Source of the DNA: Bacteroidota bacterium
GTDB taxonomy: Bacteria > Bacteroidota > Bacteroidia > Flavobacteriales > Weeksellaceae
NCBI GenBank assembly: GCA_023457935.1
Contig: JAEXBA010000071.1
Coordinates: forward strand, 1 to 38,077
Direction: 5' to 3'
DNA length: 38,077 nucleotides
Position numbers and translations under genes: made by a program. Of the stretch, positions 1 to 5,770 are shown in pieces; the stretch's first letter is position 1; each line of letters opens with the position of its first letter. The notes beneath the pieces were generated by a model. That model had not been told where the DNA came from. It ran no database searches and saw nothing but the letters and a program-made list of their open reading frames with translations.

Positions 1-188
1 CTTTGCGAGGTGCGGGCTACTGCAACCGAAAGTGGAGAGGAGGACGAAACTCTAGCAAAAACTTTTTCCATTTTTTAAAATTACGAAAAAACTAAAAAAT
101 GGAAAAGTTTTTTGCGGGTATTTTCTACAAATTTTCTGAGATTTCCTTCAACCCCGCATCTTGCAAAACCCATGTTATACGACGTTCT
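1..188. repeat. Long nested imperfect palindrome at the left edge
   Basis: Two nested pairs of inverted arms are visible. The outer pair is 2-16 against 153-167 (13 of 15 pair; core TTTGC-n-AG-n-TGCGGG). The inner pair is 55-76 against 94-115 (20 of 22 pair; A-tract, TGGAAAA, T-tract) with a 17-nt loop. The right end (174-188) is a 15-bp motif that recurs inverted at 1189-1203. The element contains no gene and ends 2 bp before the stop codon of the first CDS. The left end may continue outside the window. It could be a multi-copy intergenic repeat, a strong bidirectional terminator, or a folded recombination site. Its identity is inference; the pairing is seen directly. Confidence 0.6.
174..188 (+). 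repeat. Left arm of inverted repeat bounding the orphan cassette
   Basis: GTTATACGACGTTCT. It matches the reverse complement of the arm at 1189-1203 at 14 of 15 positions. It lies just downstream of the leftward two-gene cassette. Confidence 0.7.
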
Positions 189-190
189 TC

Positions 191-826
191 TTAGTAGTAT
201 ATGATAATTTCGGCATACAAATAAGACTCTCGTCGTTCGATTTTGTTTATATATGCTTTAAATTCATTTTGTAATATTTCTTTTACTTCTGAAGTTTCAT
301 CGCGAGGAACATAACCGATTTTTCCATAAAGGTTTTCAACTTTTATTGCATCCATATCATATTTATTATTTGGTTCTTCATAAATCCAAACTTCATCATA
401 TATGATATTTGATTTTAATAATTTCACATATTTATCTTCTTGAAGTCCTTTAAGTTCAAAAATATATTTGTGTGGATATTTTTCTAATTCATCTTCAATA
501 ATTTTACGACTTTCAATACTCATATTCCATAAGTATATTTCTTTTGCGATATAATGATTTGCTATCTTTTCTCTAAACGCAGAATCAAGCAAAGGTGGAA
601 TCTTTTTGTCCAATAAAATTAATTTATCATAAACAGGTTTGATAACATTAGAATCATAGTGGTCTATGAACTCAATTACACTTTTAGGGCTTGAATTTTC
701 AGGGTTTGGTACGTCAATTTCTGCTTCAAAAGAATTTTTAGAATTAGCAGTGTTATTAGTTTGAGGGCTTCCTGCAGTTAATGCAATGAATAGTAAGAAA
801 ATTACTATTAAAATAATCCAAATCAT
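191..826 (-). CDS. Membrane-anchored protein with HIRAN-like C-terminal domain
   Basis: A 211-residue orphan protein. Residues 2-19 form one hydrophobic segment at the N-terminus, consistent with an N-in/C-out anchor or uncleaved signal. Residues about 20-45 are polar and low in complexity. The last ~90 residues resemble a HIRAN domain: an early VKLL segment, then EEPNNKYDMDAIKVE followed by GKIGYVPRDE, which matches the family pattern of E-x-x-N-x-x-D-x-x-A-I-x-V ... G-x-I-G-Y-v-P. HIRAN domains usually bind DNA ends in helicases and nucleases, but free-standing forms exist with unknown roles. It is the second gene of a two-gene cassette; only one base separates it from the upstream gene. 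Base composition is much more AT-rich than the core genes to the right, which suggests acquisition by transfer. The domain call is by eye. Confidence 0.7.
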   Translation of the reverse strand: MIWIILIVIFLLFIALTAGSPQTNNTANSKNSFEAEIDVPNPENSSPKSVIEFIDHYDSNVIKPVYDKLILLDKKIPPLLDSAFREKIANHYIAKEIYLWNMSIESRKIIEDELEKYPHKYIFELKGLQEDKYVKLLKSNIIYDEVWIYEEPNNKYDMDAIKVENLYGKIGYVPRDETSEVKEILQNEFKAYINKIERRESYLYAEIIIYY

Positions 827-827
827 T

Positions 828-1154
828 TTATAAGTTCTTTAACATTATTATTTTTTCAAGCGATTTTGTGTCAAAACTACATATATAAATTACCGATTTT
901 CCTTTTTCATTTTCTAATTCACTTGGACTGATATACAAACCGAAATCTAAAAATAATCTTTTTGAAATAACAGGGTATGAAATTTTCGGAAGTTCATTTT
1001 TTCCATTTAATTCATAATGGTTATTGAAATATTTTAACCAAGAAAGAATTCCAAGGAATTCATCGTCGGTAAAATCAAAATTTGTGTTATCGGTAACTGT
1101 AATATTTTCAGGAAGTCTTTTTTGTATTTCTTTTAATTGGTTATTTTTTGTCAT
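828..1154 (-). CDS. Orphan hypothetical protein, first gene of cassette
   Basis: A 108-residue soluble protein I do not recognise. There is no signal peptide, membrane segment or known motif. It is acidic in the first half (a DDEF segment near residue 31) and ends in a lysine-rich tail. It starts at ATG and its stop codon is one base from the start of the HIRAN-like gene, so the pair is probably translationally coupled. A Bacteroidota-type promoter sits 53-82 bp upstream. Low GC and lack of resemblance to core genes fit accessory DNA. Confidence 0.6.
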   Translation of the reverse strand: MTKNNQLKEIQKRLPENITVTDNTNFDFTDDEFLGILSWLKYFNNHYELNGKNELPKISYPVISKRLFLDFGLYISPSELENEKGKSVIYICSFDTKSLEKIIMLKNL

Positions 1155-1188
1155 ATTTTGATAAGTTTCGATTTAATGGTGGTTTTAT

Positions 1189-1203
1189 AGAATGTCGTAT
1201 AAC
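1189..1203 (-). repeat. Right arm of inverted repeat bounding the orphan cassette
   Basis: On the minus strand this reads GTTATACGACATTCT, a 14/15 match to the arm at 174-188 in opposite orientation. The predicted transcription start of the cassette falls at its outer edge. Confidence 0.7.
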
Positions 1204-1206
1204 TCT

Positions 1207-1236
1207 CAAATATACGCAATTGGGAAACAACAACAA
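1207..1236 (-). promoter_or_regulatory. Bacteroidota-type promoter reading into the cassette
   Basis: On the minus strand TTG (1236-1234), 19 bp, then TATATTTG (1214-1207), matching the -33/-7 pattern TTTG-N19-21-TAnnTTTG. It lies just outside the inverted-repeat arm, so transcription would start at about 1201-1203, at the edge of the repeat. Confidence 0.6.
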
Positions 1237-1336
1237 CTACTTTAATAATTCGGAACTTTAGCAAAATATCCGTTTATAGTCATTTATTGTCGGATAATTG
1301 TTTAAAATTAATATACAGAATACGCAATGCTTTTTG

Positions 1337-1686
1337 TTACAGTTCGAGTGCATTAAAAACAATCAATTCCCTTTCGAAATTTAAGTCGTTTAAATATAGA
1401 AATGATCTGTTTACAAAGTAAATATCTCCCCTTCGTCCAAAGTATACAGGATAATACTTTCTCATATACTCAAAAAAAGCAATCAGAACTTCTTCTGTTA
1501 TCATAAAATTGGCGCTGAGTCGCTGCTCAAATAAAAATCTCCAATCCTTTATTTTATGTAGTTTGCGTAAGAATTTACGTTTATATTTTCACCATCACCA
1601 CAATGGGATATTAATTTAAAGAAAAAATCTTTTGTAACTCCTAATTTTATTAATGTCTTCAGATTCTTAATTTGTTCCTCTTCCAT
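1337..1686 (-). pseudogene. Frameshifted small gene remnant
   Basis: Two short minus-strand reading frames look like pieces of one gene. The first runs from an ATG at 1686 to a stop at 1549 (45 residues, beginning MEEEQIKNLKTLIKLGVTKD). The second is open from about 1595 to a stop at 1337 and includes protein-like sequence such as KDWRFLFEQRLSANF, then ITEEVLIAFFEYMRKYYP. An indel between about 1560 and 1600 would join them into a protein of roughly 115 residues. If not a fusion, the second frame could still start at the ATG at 1504 (55 residues). I recognise no family. A sequencing error or programmed frameshift cannot be excluded. Confidence 0.45.
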
Positions 1687-1703
1687 ATATTTTTTTTAAA
1701 TTG

Positions 1704-1723
1704 ACTGGATATGTACTTCCAGT
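1704..1723. promoter_or_regulatory. Short dyad between divergent small frames
   Basis: ACTGGA and TCCAGT arms separated by 8 bp. The dyad lies between the remnant that starts at 1686 (leftward) and the small frame that starts at 1733 (rightward). Its position fits an operator, but short dyads occur by chance in AT-rich DNA. Confidence 0.25.
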
Positions 1724-1732
1724 ATTAATATT

Positions 1733-1894
1733 ATGACATCATATTTTGCACGAATACAATTTGCTGTATTTAAATCACTAATTGACAAAATAAAGTGGAA
1801 AAATTTGGCTGTACTGCTAGCACTTTTTAAGACAAAGCCTTCCAATTCCTCGAAAGTAAGTCGGATTTACGAAATGAAGAAATTACATACGTAA
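1733..1894 (+). CDS. Doubtful 53-residue orphan ORF
   Basis: A short frame starting at ATG with a moderately basic product containing IDKIKWKNLAVLLALF. There is no recognisable motif and no clear promoter. It sits in the AT-rich stretch between the frameshifted remnant and tRNA-Ala. It may be chance or the tail of a decayed gene. Confidence 0.2.
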   Translation: MTSYFARIQFAVFKSLIDKIKWKNLAVLLALFKTKPSNSSKVSRIYEMKKLHT

Positions 1895-1966
1895 GAAATA
1901 TTATTGATATATCATCCCAAATACCCCAATTGTATTAATAAATTGTGCAATTTTTGTGCAAATAAA

Positions 1967-1999
1967 AATGAGTTACAAATACAATTTATGTAACTCATT
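1967..1999 (-). terminator. Terminator of tRNA-Ala
   Basis: An 11-bp perfect stem (1967-1977 with 1989-1999), 11-nt loop, followed on the minus strand by a T-rich run. It begins 10 nt past the tRNA 3' end. Immediately beyond it is a direct repeat of TTGTGCAA (1943-1950 and 1954-1961). Confidence 0.6.
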
Positions 2000-2008
2000 G
2001 ATAATCAG

Positions 2009-2082
2009 TGGAGAATACGGGATTCGAACCCGTGACCTTTTGACTGCCAGTCAAACGCGCTAGCCAACTGCGCCAATCCCCC
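2009..2082 (-). tRNA. tRNA-Ala (anticodon GGC)
   Basis: A complete 74-nt cloverleaf on the minus strand. The anticodon stem TTTGA/TCAAA encloses loop CTGGCAG, giving anticodon GGC. The T-arm is ACGGG-TTCGAAT-CCCGT. The acceptor stem has the G3:U70 wobble and A73 discriminator expected for alanine identity. The CCA end is not encoded. It sits at the border between AT-rich accessory DNA on the left and core genes on the right, a typical integration border. Confidence 0.93.
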
Positions 2083-2112
2083 TTTTGAGTTGCAATAATA
2101 TTGATTTTTCTG

Positions 2113-2120
2113 CAAATATG
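2113..2120 (-). promoter_or_regulatory. Possible -7 box for tRNA-Ala
   Basis: Minus-strand CATATTTG, one mismatch from TAnnTTTG, about 31 nt upstream of the tRNA 5' end and just past the stop codon of ytxJ. Confidence 0.35.
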
Positions 2121-2126
2121 AAATAT

Positions 2127-2498
2127 TCAGACTAAATTCATTGAAATAGAATCGTGCGAAGCACTTTCCACTGCCTTTCCGTCTTTCAGAACGATCATCT
2201 GCGGACTCTGGTGCGTAACATCAAAAACCTCTGCAATTTTATTGGAAATATCGCGGTGAGCCAGCAGATCAAGAAAATAGAAATCAACACTGTCAACTTT
2301 ATCATTCATTTGCCGTTCAAAATTTCTCAAAACTGTTTTACTGATGATACAGCGGGTAGAATGTTTAAAAATAACCGCTGTCCTTACGAAAGAACCATCG
2401 ATGGCCCTTTCAAGGTCTTCTTCATTTTTAATTTCTGTCCAGTAGGAATTTCTGTTTTCTTCCTCCGATTTTCCAAACATGTTTCCGAAAAAACTCAT
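2127..2498 (-). CDS. ytxJ: Monothiol bacilliredoxin YtxJ/BrxC family
   Basis: A 123-residue thioredoxin-fold protein. The active-site segment KHSTRCIISK places a single cysteine at residue 50, matching the monothiol T-x-C-x-I-S motif of the YtxJ/BrxC family, which removes bacillithiol from mixed disulfides on proteins. A conserved cis-proline region follows (THQSPQMIVLKDGK). It is cytosolic with no signal peptide. Its start codon overlaps the stop of the DUF1569 gene (ATGA), and a YfiT-type bacillithiol transferase is next upstream, so the three genes form a coherent bacillithiol redox operon. Family call is firm; the substrate range is inferred. Confidence 0.85.
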   Translation of the reverse strand: MSFFGNMFGKSEEENRNSYWTEIKNEEDLERAIDGSFVRTAVIFKHSTRCIISKTVLRNFERQMNDKVDSVDFYFLDLLAHRDISNKIAEVFDVTHQSPQMIVLKDGKAVESASHDSISMNLV

Positions 2499-2950
2499 AA
2501 TTTAAACTGTTTTAAGTGATGATTTAAATGCTTATGTTCCAGGAATCCCCAATCTGAGACATTCATTTTACCAAATAACTCGTGTTTGTTCGGCAGATTC
2601 CCTTCGCAGTAGCAAACCCAATAGTTTTCCATTGTTTCAAGCAAACGGCTCCGGCATTCCTCAAAGCTGCAGTTTTCGCCAGAAAGCAAAACTTCGTAAG
2701 TGGGCATATTCGGTGGAATTCCGTTTCCTAAAAGCTTCATTTCATTTTTAGTAATGATACCTATTGTACGAACGATAAATCCTGTTTTTGGCAAAACGGT
2801 CTTCTTAAGCGGAATGTTCAGTACCAAACTGCAGTGATGAAGCATCTGCGCGGCATTCATTTTTCCCCATCTCGGCTGAGAATCGGCTCTGAGCTTTGCA
2901 AAACGGCTCTTGATTTCTTCAAAGTCAGCTTCATGATGCAGACTTTTCAT
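2495..2950 (-). CDS. DUF1569 (DinB-superfamily) protein
   Basis: A 151-residue protein of the DUF1569 family, part of the DinB/YfiT-like four-helix metalloenzyme superfamily. Histidines H38 and H39 (in MLHHCSLVLN) and a C-terminal HKHLNHHLKQF segment are in the places where this superfamily binds metal. There is no signal peptide. The ATG directly abuts the stop codon of the upstream YfiT-like gene and the stop overlaps the ytxJ start, so the operon is tightly packed. Given its neighbours, it may be another thiol-dependent transferase or hydrolase acting with bacillithiol; that role is inference. Confidence 0.8.
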   Translation of the reverse strand: MKSLHHEADFEEIKSRFAKLRADSQPRWGKMNAAQMLHHCSLVLNIPLKKTVLPKTGFIVRTIGIITKNEMKLLGNGIPPNMPTYEVLLSGENCSFEECRSRLLETMENYWVCYCEGNLPNKHELFGKMNVSDWGFLEHKHLNHHLKQFKL

Positions 2951-3487
2951 TTACCAGCCTTTTTCCTTTTTCAGGTTTTCAATGTGCGCATAATGATGGT
3001 CGCAGTGCCATGCGTAAAAAGACAGACTTTCCAGTAAAGTTATTTTACGGTTCTGTTCCGGATGCTGAAAGGTACTCTCGAATTCTTTGTTCGTAAGCGA
3101 TTTCAGCTCGTACACCCATCTTTTGTGCAGACCTTTCAGAATCTGCAGAGCCGGCTTGATTTCAATTGTAAAACTGTCCTGAAGTTCAGCCCACGCGGCT
3201 TCATCATAGGGTTTCACGGTAGGGTTATCTTCAGTTAAAGCAAGTTTGAACCTGATATAACTGTTCATATGGCTGTCCGCAATATGATTAACAAGCTGTC
3301 TGACCGTCCAGCCGCCTTCTCTGTACTGTGTGTCAAGCTGATCATCAGTCCAGTTTTCAACCAGGTTCCTCAGTCTGGCGGGAAAATCCTTCAGTGTCTT
3401 AATATGCTGATCTATTTCGATATCCGACACTTTTTCAGGTTGATCAAACTTACCGATAGGATATTTTTTTTCTTCTAAACTTTTCAT
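2951..3487 (-). CDS. YfiT-family bacillithiol transferase / putative metal-dependent hydrolase
   Basis: A 178-residue protein that starts with the YPIGKF segment characteristic of YfiT and contains the DinB-fold metal ligands H68 (QLVNHIADSH), H161 and H165 (WHCDHHYAH). The GGWTVRQLVNHIADSHMNSY block is nearly diagnostic. These enzymes transfer bacillithiol to electrophiles, or act as S-transferases in low-GC Gram-positives and some Bacteroidota. I chose the ATG at 3487 because homologues begin just before YPIG. A GTG at 3565 would add 26 residues with no family match, yet the nearest -7 box at 3586 would suit it, so the start is not settled. It is first in the operon with DUF1569 and ytxJ. 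Confidence 0.85.
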   Translation of the reverse strand: MKSLEEKKYPIGKFDQPEKVSDIEIDQHIKTLKDFPARLRNLVENWTDDQLDTQYREGGWTVRQLVNHIADSHMNSYIRFKLALTEDNPTVKPYDEAAWAELQDSFTIEIKPALQILKGLHKRWVYELKSLTNKEFESTFQHPEQNRKITLLESLSFYAWHCDHHYAHIENLKKEKGW

Positions 3488-3585
3488 AAAACTGGACGAT
3501 TTGACATAAATAAAACTTTGGCTGATTTTTTGCGCAATGTTCCGTAAAATTAGTTCAATACGCACTTTGCTGATTACAGCATTTA

Positions 3586-3593
3586 CAAATTTA
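3586..3593 (-). promoter_or_regulatory. -7 box for the bacillithiol operon
   Basis: Minus-strand TAAATTTG, an exact TAnnTTTG match. The expected start near 3580 would give a ~90-nt leader to the ATG at 3487, or ~15 nt to the GTG at 3565. It lies in the divergent region shared with pncA. Confidence 0.5.
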
Positions 3594-3604
3594 GTTATAT
3601 TTAT

Positions 3605-4210
3605 ATGAAAAAGGCCTTAATAATTGTTGATGTTCAGAATGATTTCTGTGAAGGTGGCGCACTAGCCGTACCTGGAGCAAATGAGATAATTCCCTACATT
3701 AACGAACTGATGAATGATAACCAGTATGACCAGATTGTTCTGACGCAGGACTGGCATCCGGCAGACCATAAGAGTTTCGCTTCTACCAACGGTAAGAAAG
3801 TTGGGGAAACAATCAGTCTGAACGGTGTTCCGCAGTTTATGTGGCCCGACCACTGTGTACAGGGAACAACCGGCGCTGAATTTCATCCGGATCTGGACCG
3901 TTCGAAAGTGACACACATTATTCAGAAAGGCACCAATGCCGAATTCGACAGTTACAGTGGGTTTCAGGACAACAACCATTTTATGAAGACCGGACTGGAA
4001 GATTTCCTTAAATACCACGATATTCAGTTGGTGGAAATTGTTGGACTTGCGATGGATTACTGTGTGAAATACACCTGTCTGGATGCTTCGAAGGCCGGAT
4101 TTATAACCTGTCTTCATTTCAACGGAACAAAGGCCGTGAATGTAAAACCGGAAAACGGCCGTGACGCTATTTATCAGATGATTGAAAACGGCATTACAAT
4201 TCTAGGATAA
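3605..4210 (+). CDS. pncA: Nicotinamidase
   Basis: Hydrolyses nicotinamide to nicotinic acid for NAD salvage. It has the full isochorismatase-fold triad D9 (IIVDVQNDF), K108 (IIQKGT) and C153 (GLAMDYCVKYT), and the metal site D49, H51, H55 in QDWHPADHKSF with a further H83. At 201 residues it is close to the family norm (~210). It starts at an ATG after an AT-rich leader; no exact -7 box was found upstream on this strand. It is divergent from the bacillithiol operon and convergent with the small gene at 4257, sharing a terminator. Confidence 0.95.
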   Translation: MKKALIIVDVQNDFCEGGALAVPGANEIIPYINELMNDNQYDQIVLTQDWHPADHKSFASTNGKKVGETISLNGVPQFMWPDHCVQGTTGAEFHPDLDRSKVTHIIQKGTNAEFDSYSGFQDNNHFMKTGLEDFLKYHDIQLVEIVGLAMDYCVKYTCLDASKAGFITCLHFNGTKAVNVKPENGRDAIYQMIENGITILG

Positions 4211-4220
4211 ATAAAAAATT

Positions 4221-4258
4221 AAAAAGAAAGCGTTCATCCCTAGATGAACGCTTTTTTT
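4221..4258. terminator. Bidirectional terminator between pncA and the gene at 4257
   Basis: An 11-bp stem (4227-4237 with 4244-4254), 6-nt loop, A-rich on the left and T-run on the right. It can serve both convergent genes. The stop codon of the leftward gene lies inside the T-run. Confidence 0.85.
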
Positions 4259-4631
4259 ATGTAAGATTTCCCGGCAGGAATACAACTCCCGTTTTACCGA
4301 AGTAATTAATCCTCGTACAGATGGCTTCTCTTGAAACCGGATAATACGGTGACCGCTTCAGTGCTTCCTCAAGCATCATCATGATTTCATCATTACACAA
4401 TGCGGCAGACAAAACATACAGTACGCAGCGGTCTTCATTCACGAAATAATCGTTTTCCAGCTGAATTATAAAGTTCTTTGCTTTCTCCTTATTAGTATTG
4501 TAATAACCGTCGAATTCAATTCCCAGCTCACCTGCCCTTTCATGAATCTGATTGATACATGGGCGCAGATATTCTTCCAGGTTTCCATTGGCTTCACGGA
4601 AGTAAAACTCAAAATCCTCTGCGTAACCCAA
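4257..4631 (-). CDS. Hypothetical protein, TTG start, coupled to the pseudouridine synthase
   Basis: A 124-residue, acidic, probably helical cytosolic protein that I do not recognise. The only start available is TTG at 4631; an in-frame stop lies two codons further up and the first internal ATG is at about residue 83. The TTG is 3 nt past the stop codon of the upstream pseudouridine synthase gene, so translation is probably coupled. Codon use resembles core genes. It may assist the upstream RNA-modifying enzyme, but nothing in the sequence shows this. Confidence 0.65.
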   Translation of the reverse strand: MGYAEDFEFYFREANGNLEEYLRPCINQIHERAGELGIEFDGYYNTNKEKAKNFIIQLENDYFVNEDRCVLYVLSAALCNDEIMMMLEEALKRSPYYPVSREAICTRINYFGKTGVVFLPGNLT

Positions 4632-4634
4632 TAT

Positions 4635-5630
4635 TTAAAGCATTTTCAGATTGTTCACCTCCAGTTCAGTTAGAATTCTCCAGTGTCCGCGCTTGATATT
4701 TTTCTTGGTTAACCCCGCAAACATCACACGGTCCAGTCCTTCGACTTCATAGCCAAGTCTTTGGAAAATCCTTCTGATAACGCGGTTCCAGCCAATATGA
4801 ATCTCAATACCGATTTCGTTTTTCGGTTTACCTTCAATCCAGGAAATGCTGTCTACCTGTGCAACACCTTCTTCAAGACGAACGCCTTCAATGATGGCCT
4901 GCATATCTTCACCGGAAAGCTTTCTGTCGAGCGTAACATGGTATATTTTTTTAATATCAAAAGAAGGATGCGTAAGTTTTTTGGTAAGATGCCCGTCGTT
5001 GGTAAGCAAAATTACACCGGTTGTAGAACGGTCCAGTCTTCCTACCGGAAAAACGCGGTAAGGTGACGCATTGGCCACAAGATCCATCACGGTTTTTCTG
5101 GCTTTCTCATCTTTGGTTGTGGAAATATAGCCTTTTGGCTTGTTCAGAAGAACATAAACCGGCTTTTCCGGAGTAATGCTCGAACCATCGAAAATCACCC
5201 GGTCGGTCTTCTGCACCTGATAACCCATTTCTGTCACCACTTTACCGTTCACTTCCACTAAACCCTGACGGATAAACTCATCTGCCTCTCTCCTGCTGCA
5301 GATTCCGGAATTTGCAATGTATTTGTTAAGACGAATGGTATCTTTATGAATATCTTTTTCGATTTTCTCCAGACGGCGGCGCTGTACAAAGTTTTTCGCT
5401 CTGTCCTCATCCTTGTCTCCGAATTTTTTGAAAGGTTTCTTTCCGAATTTACCTTCCTTGTCATCGAATTTCTTGAAAGGTTTTTTGCCGGTATTCAGAT
5501 TTCCGTCTCTGTACTTGTCGCGGGTATCAAAATTTCTGCCCGTCTTTCTTTCACCCGACTGTTCACCTTCCGCTCTTGGTTTCTGAATTCTTGGTCTTTT
5601 TGGTTTCCCGCTGTTCTGCTCTCTACTCAT
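4635..5630 (-). CDS. rluB: RluB/RsuA-family 16S/23S rRNA pseudouridine synthase with basic N-terminal extension
   Basis: Converts a specific rRNA uridine to pseudouridine. After a ~90-residue basic, low-complexity N-terminus (R/K/G/D-rich, with the phrase GKKPFKKF twice) comes an S4 RNA-binding domain (IRLNKYIANSGICSRREADE), then the catalytic domain with the hallmark GRLDRSTTGVILLTNDG, whose Asp is the nucleophile. The catalytic part looks closest to RluB, but RsuA and RluF share these features, so the site modified is uncertain. The ATG at 5630 is chosen because the -7 box at 5652-5659 overlaps the next start upstream. It is followed by a coupled small gene. Confidence 0.85.
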   Translation of the reverse strand: MSREQNSGKPKRPRIQKPRAEGEQSGERKTGRNFDTRDKYRDGNLNTGKKPFKKFDDKEGKFGKKPFKKFGDKDEDRAKNFVQRRRLEKIEKDIHKDTIRLNKYIANSGICSRREADEFIRQGLVEVNGKVVTEMGYQVQKTDRVIFDGSSITPEKPVYVLLNKPKGYISTTKDEKARKTVMDLVANASPYRVFPVGRLDRSTTGVILLTNDGHLTKKLTHPSFDIKKIYHVTLDRKLSGEDMQAIIEGVRLEEGVAQVDSISWIEGKPKNEIGIEIHIGWNRVIRRIFQRLGYEVEGLDRVMFAGLTKKNIKRGHWRILTELEVNNLKML

Positions 5631-5651
5631 TATAATCTGAAAAAATTTCTG

Positions 5652-5659
5652 CAAAGATA
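5652..5659 (-). promoter_or_regulatory. -7 box of the pseudouridine synthase gene
   Basis: Minus-strand TATCTTTG, exact TAnnTTTG match, 21 nt from the ATG. It fixes the gene start at 5630. No convincing -33 element was found. Confidence 0.6.
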
Positions 5660-5750
5660 GTAAATTGTACGGCGGAATCGGCTGATGTTTTGAATTTTAG
5701 AAATTTTTACCACTATCTGATATTAATAACATTTCCTGAACCCTTTTCAT

Positions 5751-5758
5751 TAAATTTG
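5751..5758 (+). promoter_or_regulatory. -7 box of aroB
   Basis: TAAATTTG, exact TAnnTTTG match, 12 nt before the ATG, so the leader is very short (about 5-8 nt). Confidence 0.6.
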
Positions 5759-5770
5759 TAAAAAAAATCA

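Noticed and set aside
1..1203. A complete integron
   Set aside because: There is no integrase gene and the repeat does not match the GTTRRRY consensus exactly; only the boundary arrangement is similar.
1..2008. Insertion sequence or transposon at the left edge
   Set aside because: No transposase-like frame is present, and the inverted repeats do not carry direct target duplications that I could see.
3662..4117. Minus-strand 151-residue frame opposite pncA
   Set aside because: It lies wholly within pncA, whose catalytic residues are intact, and its product shows no family features.
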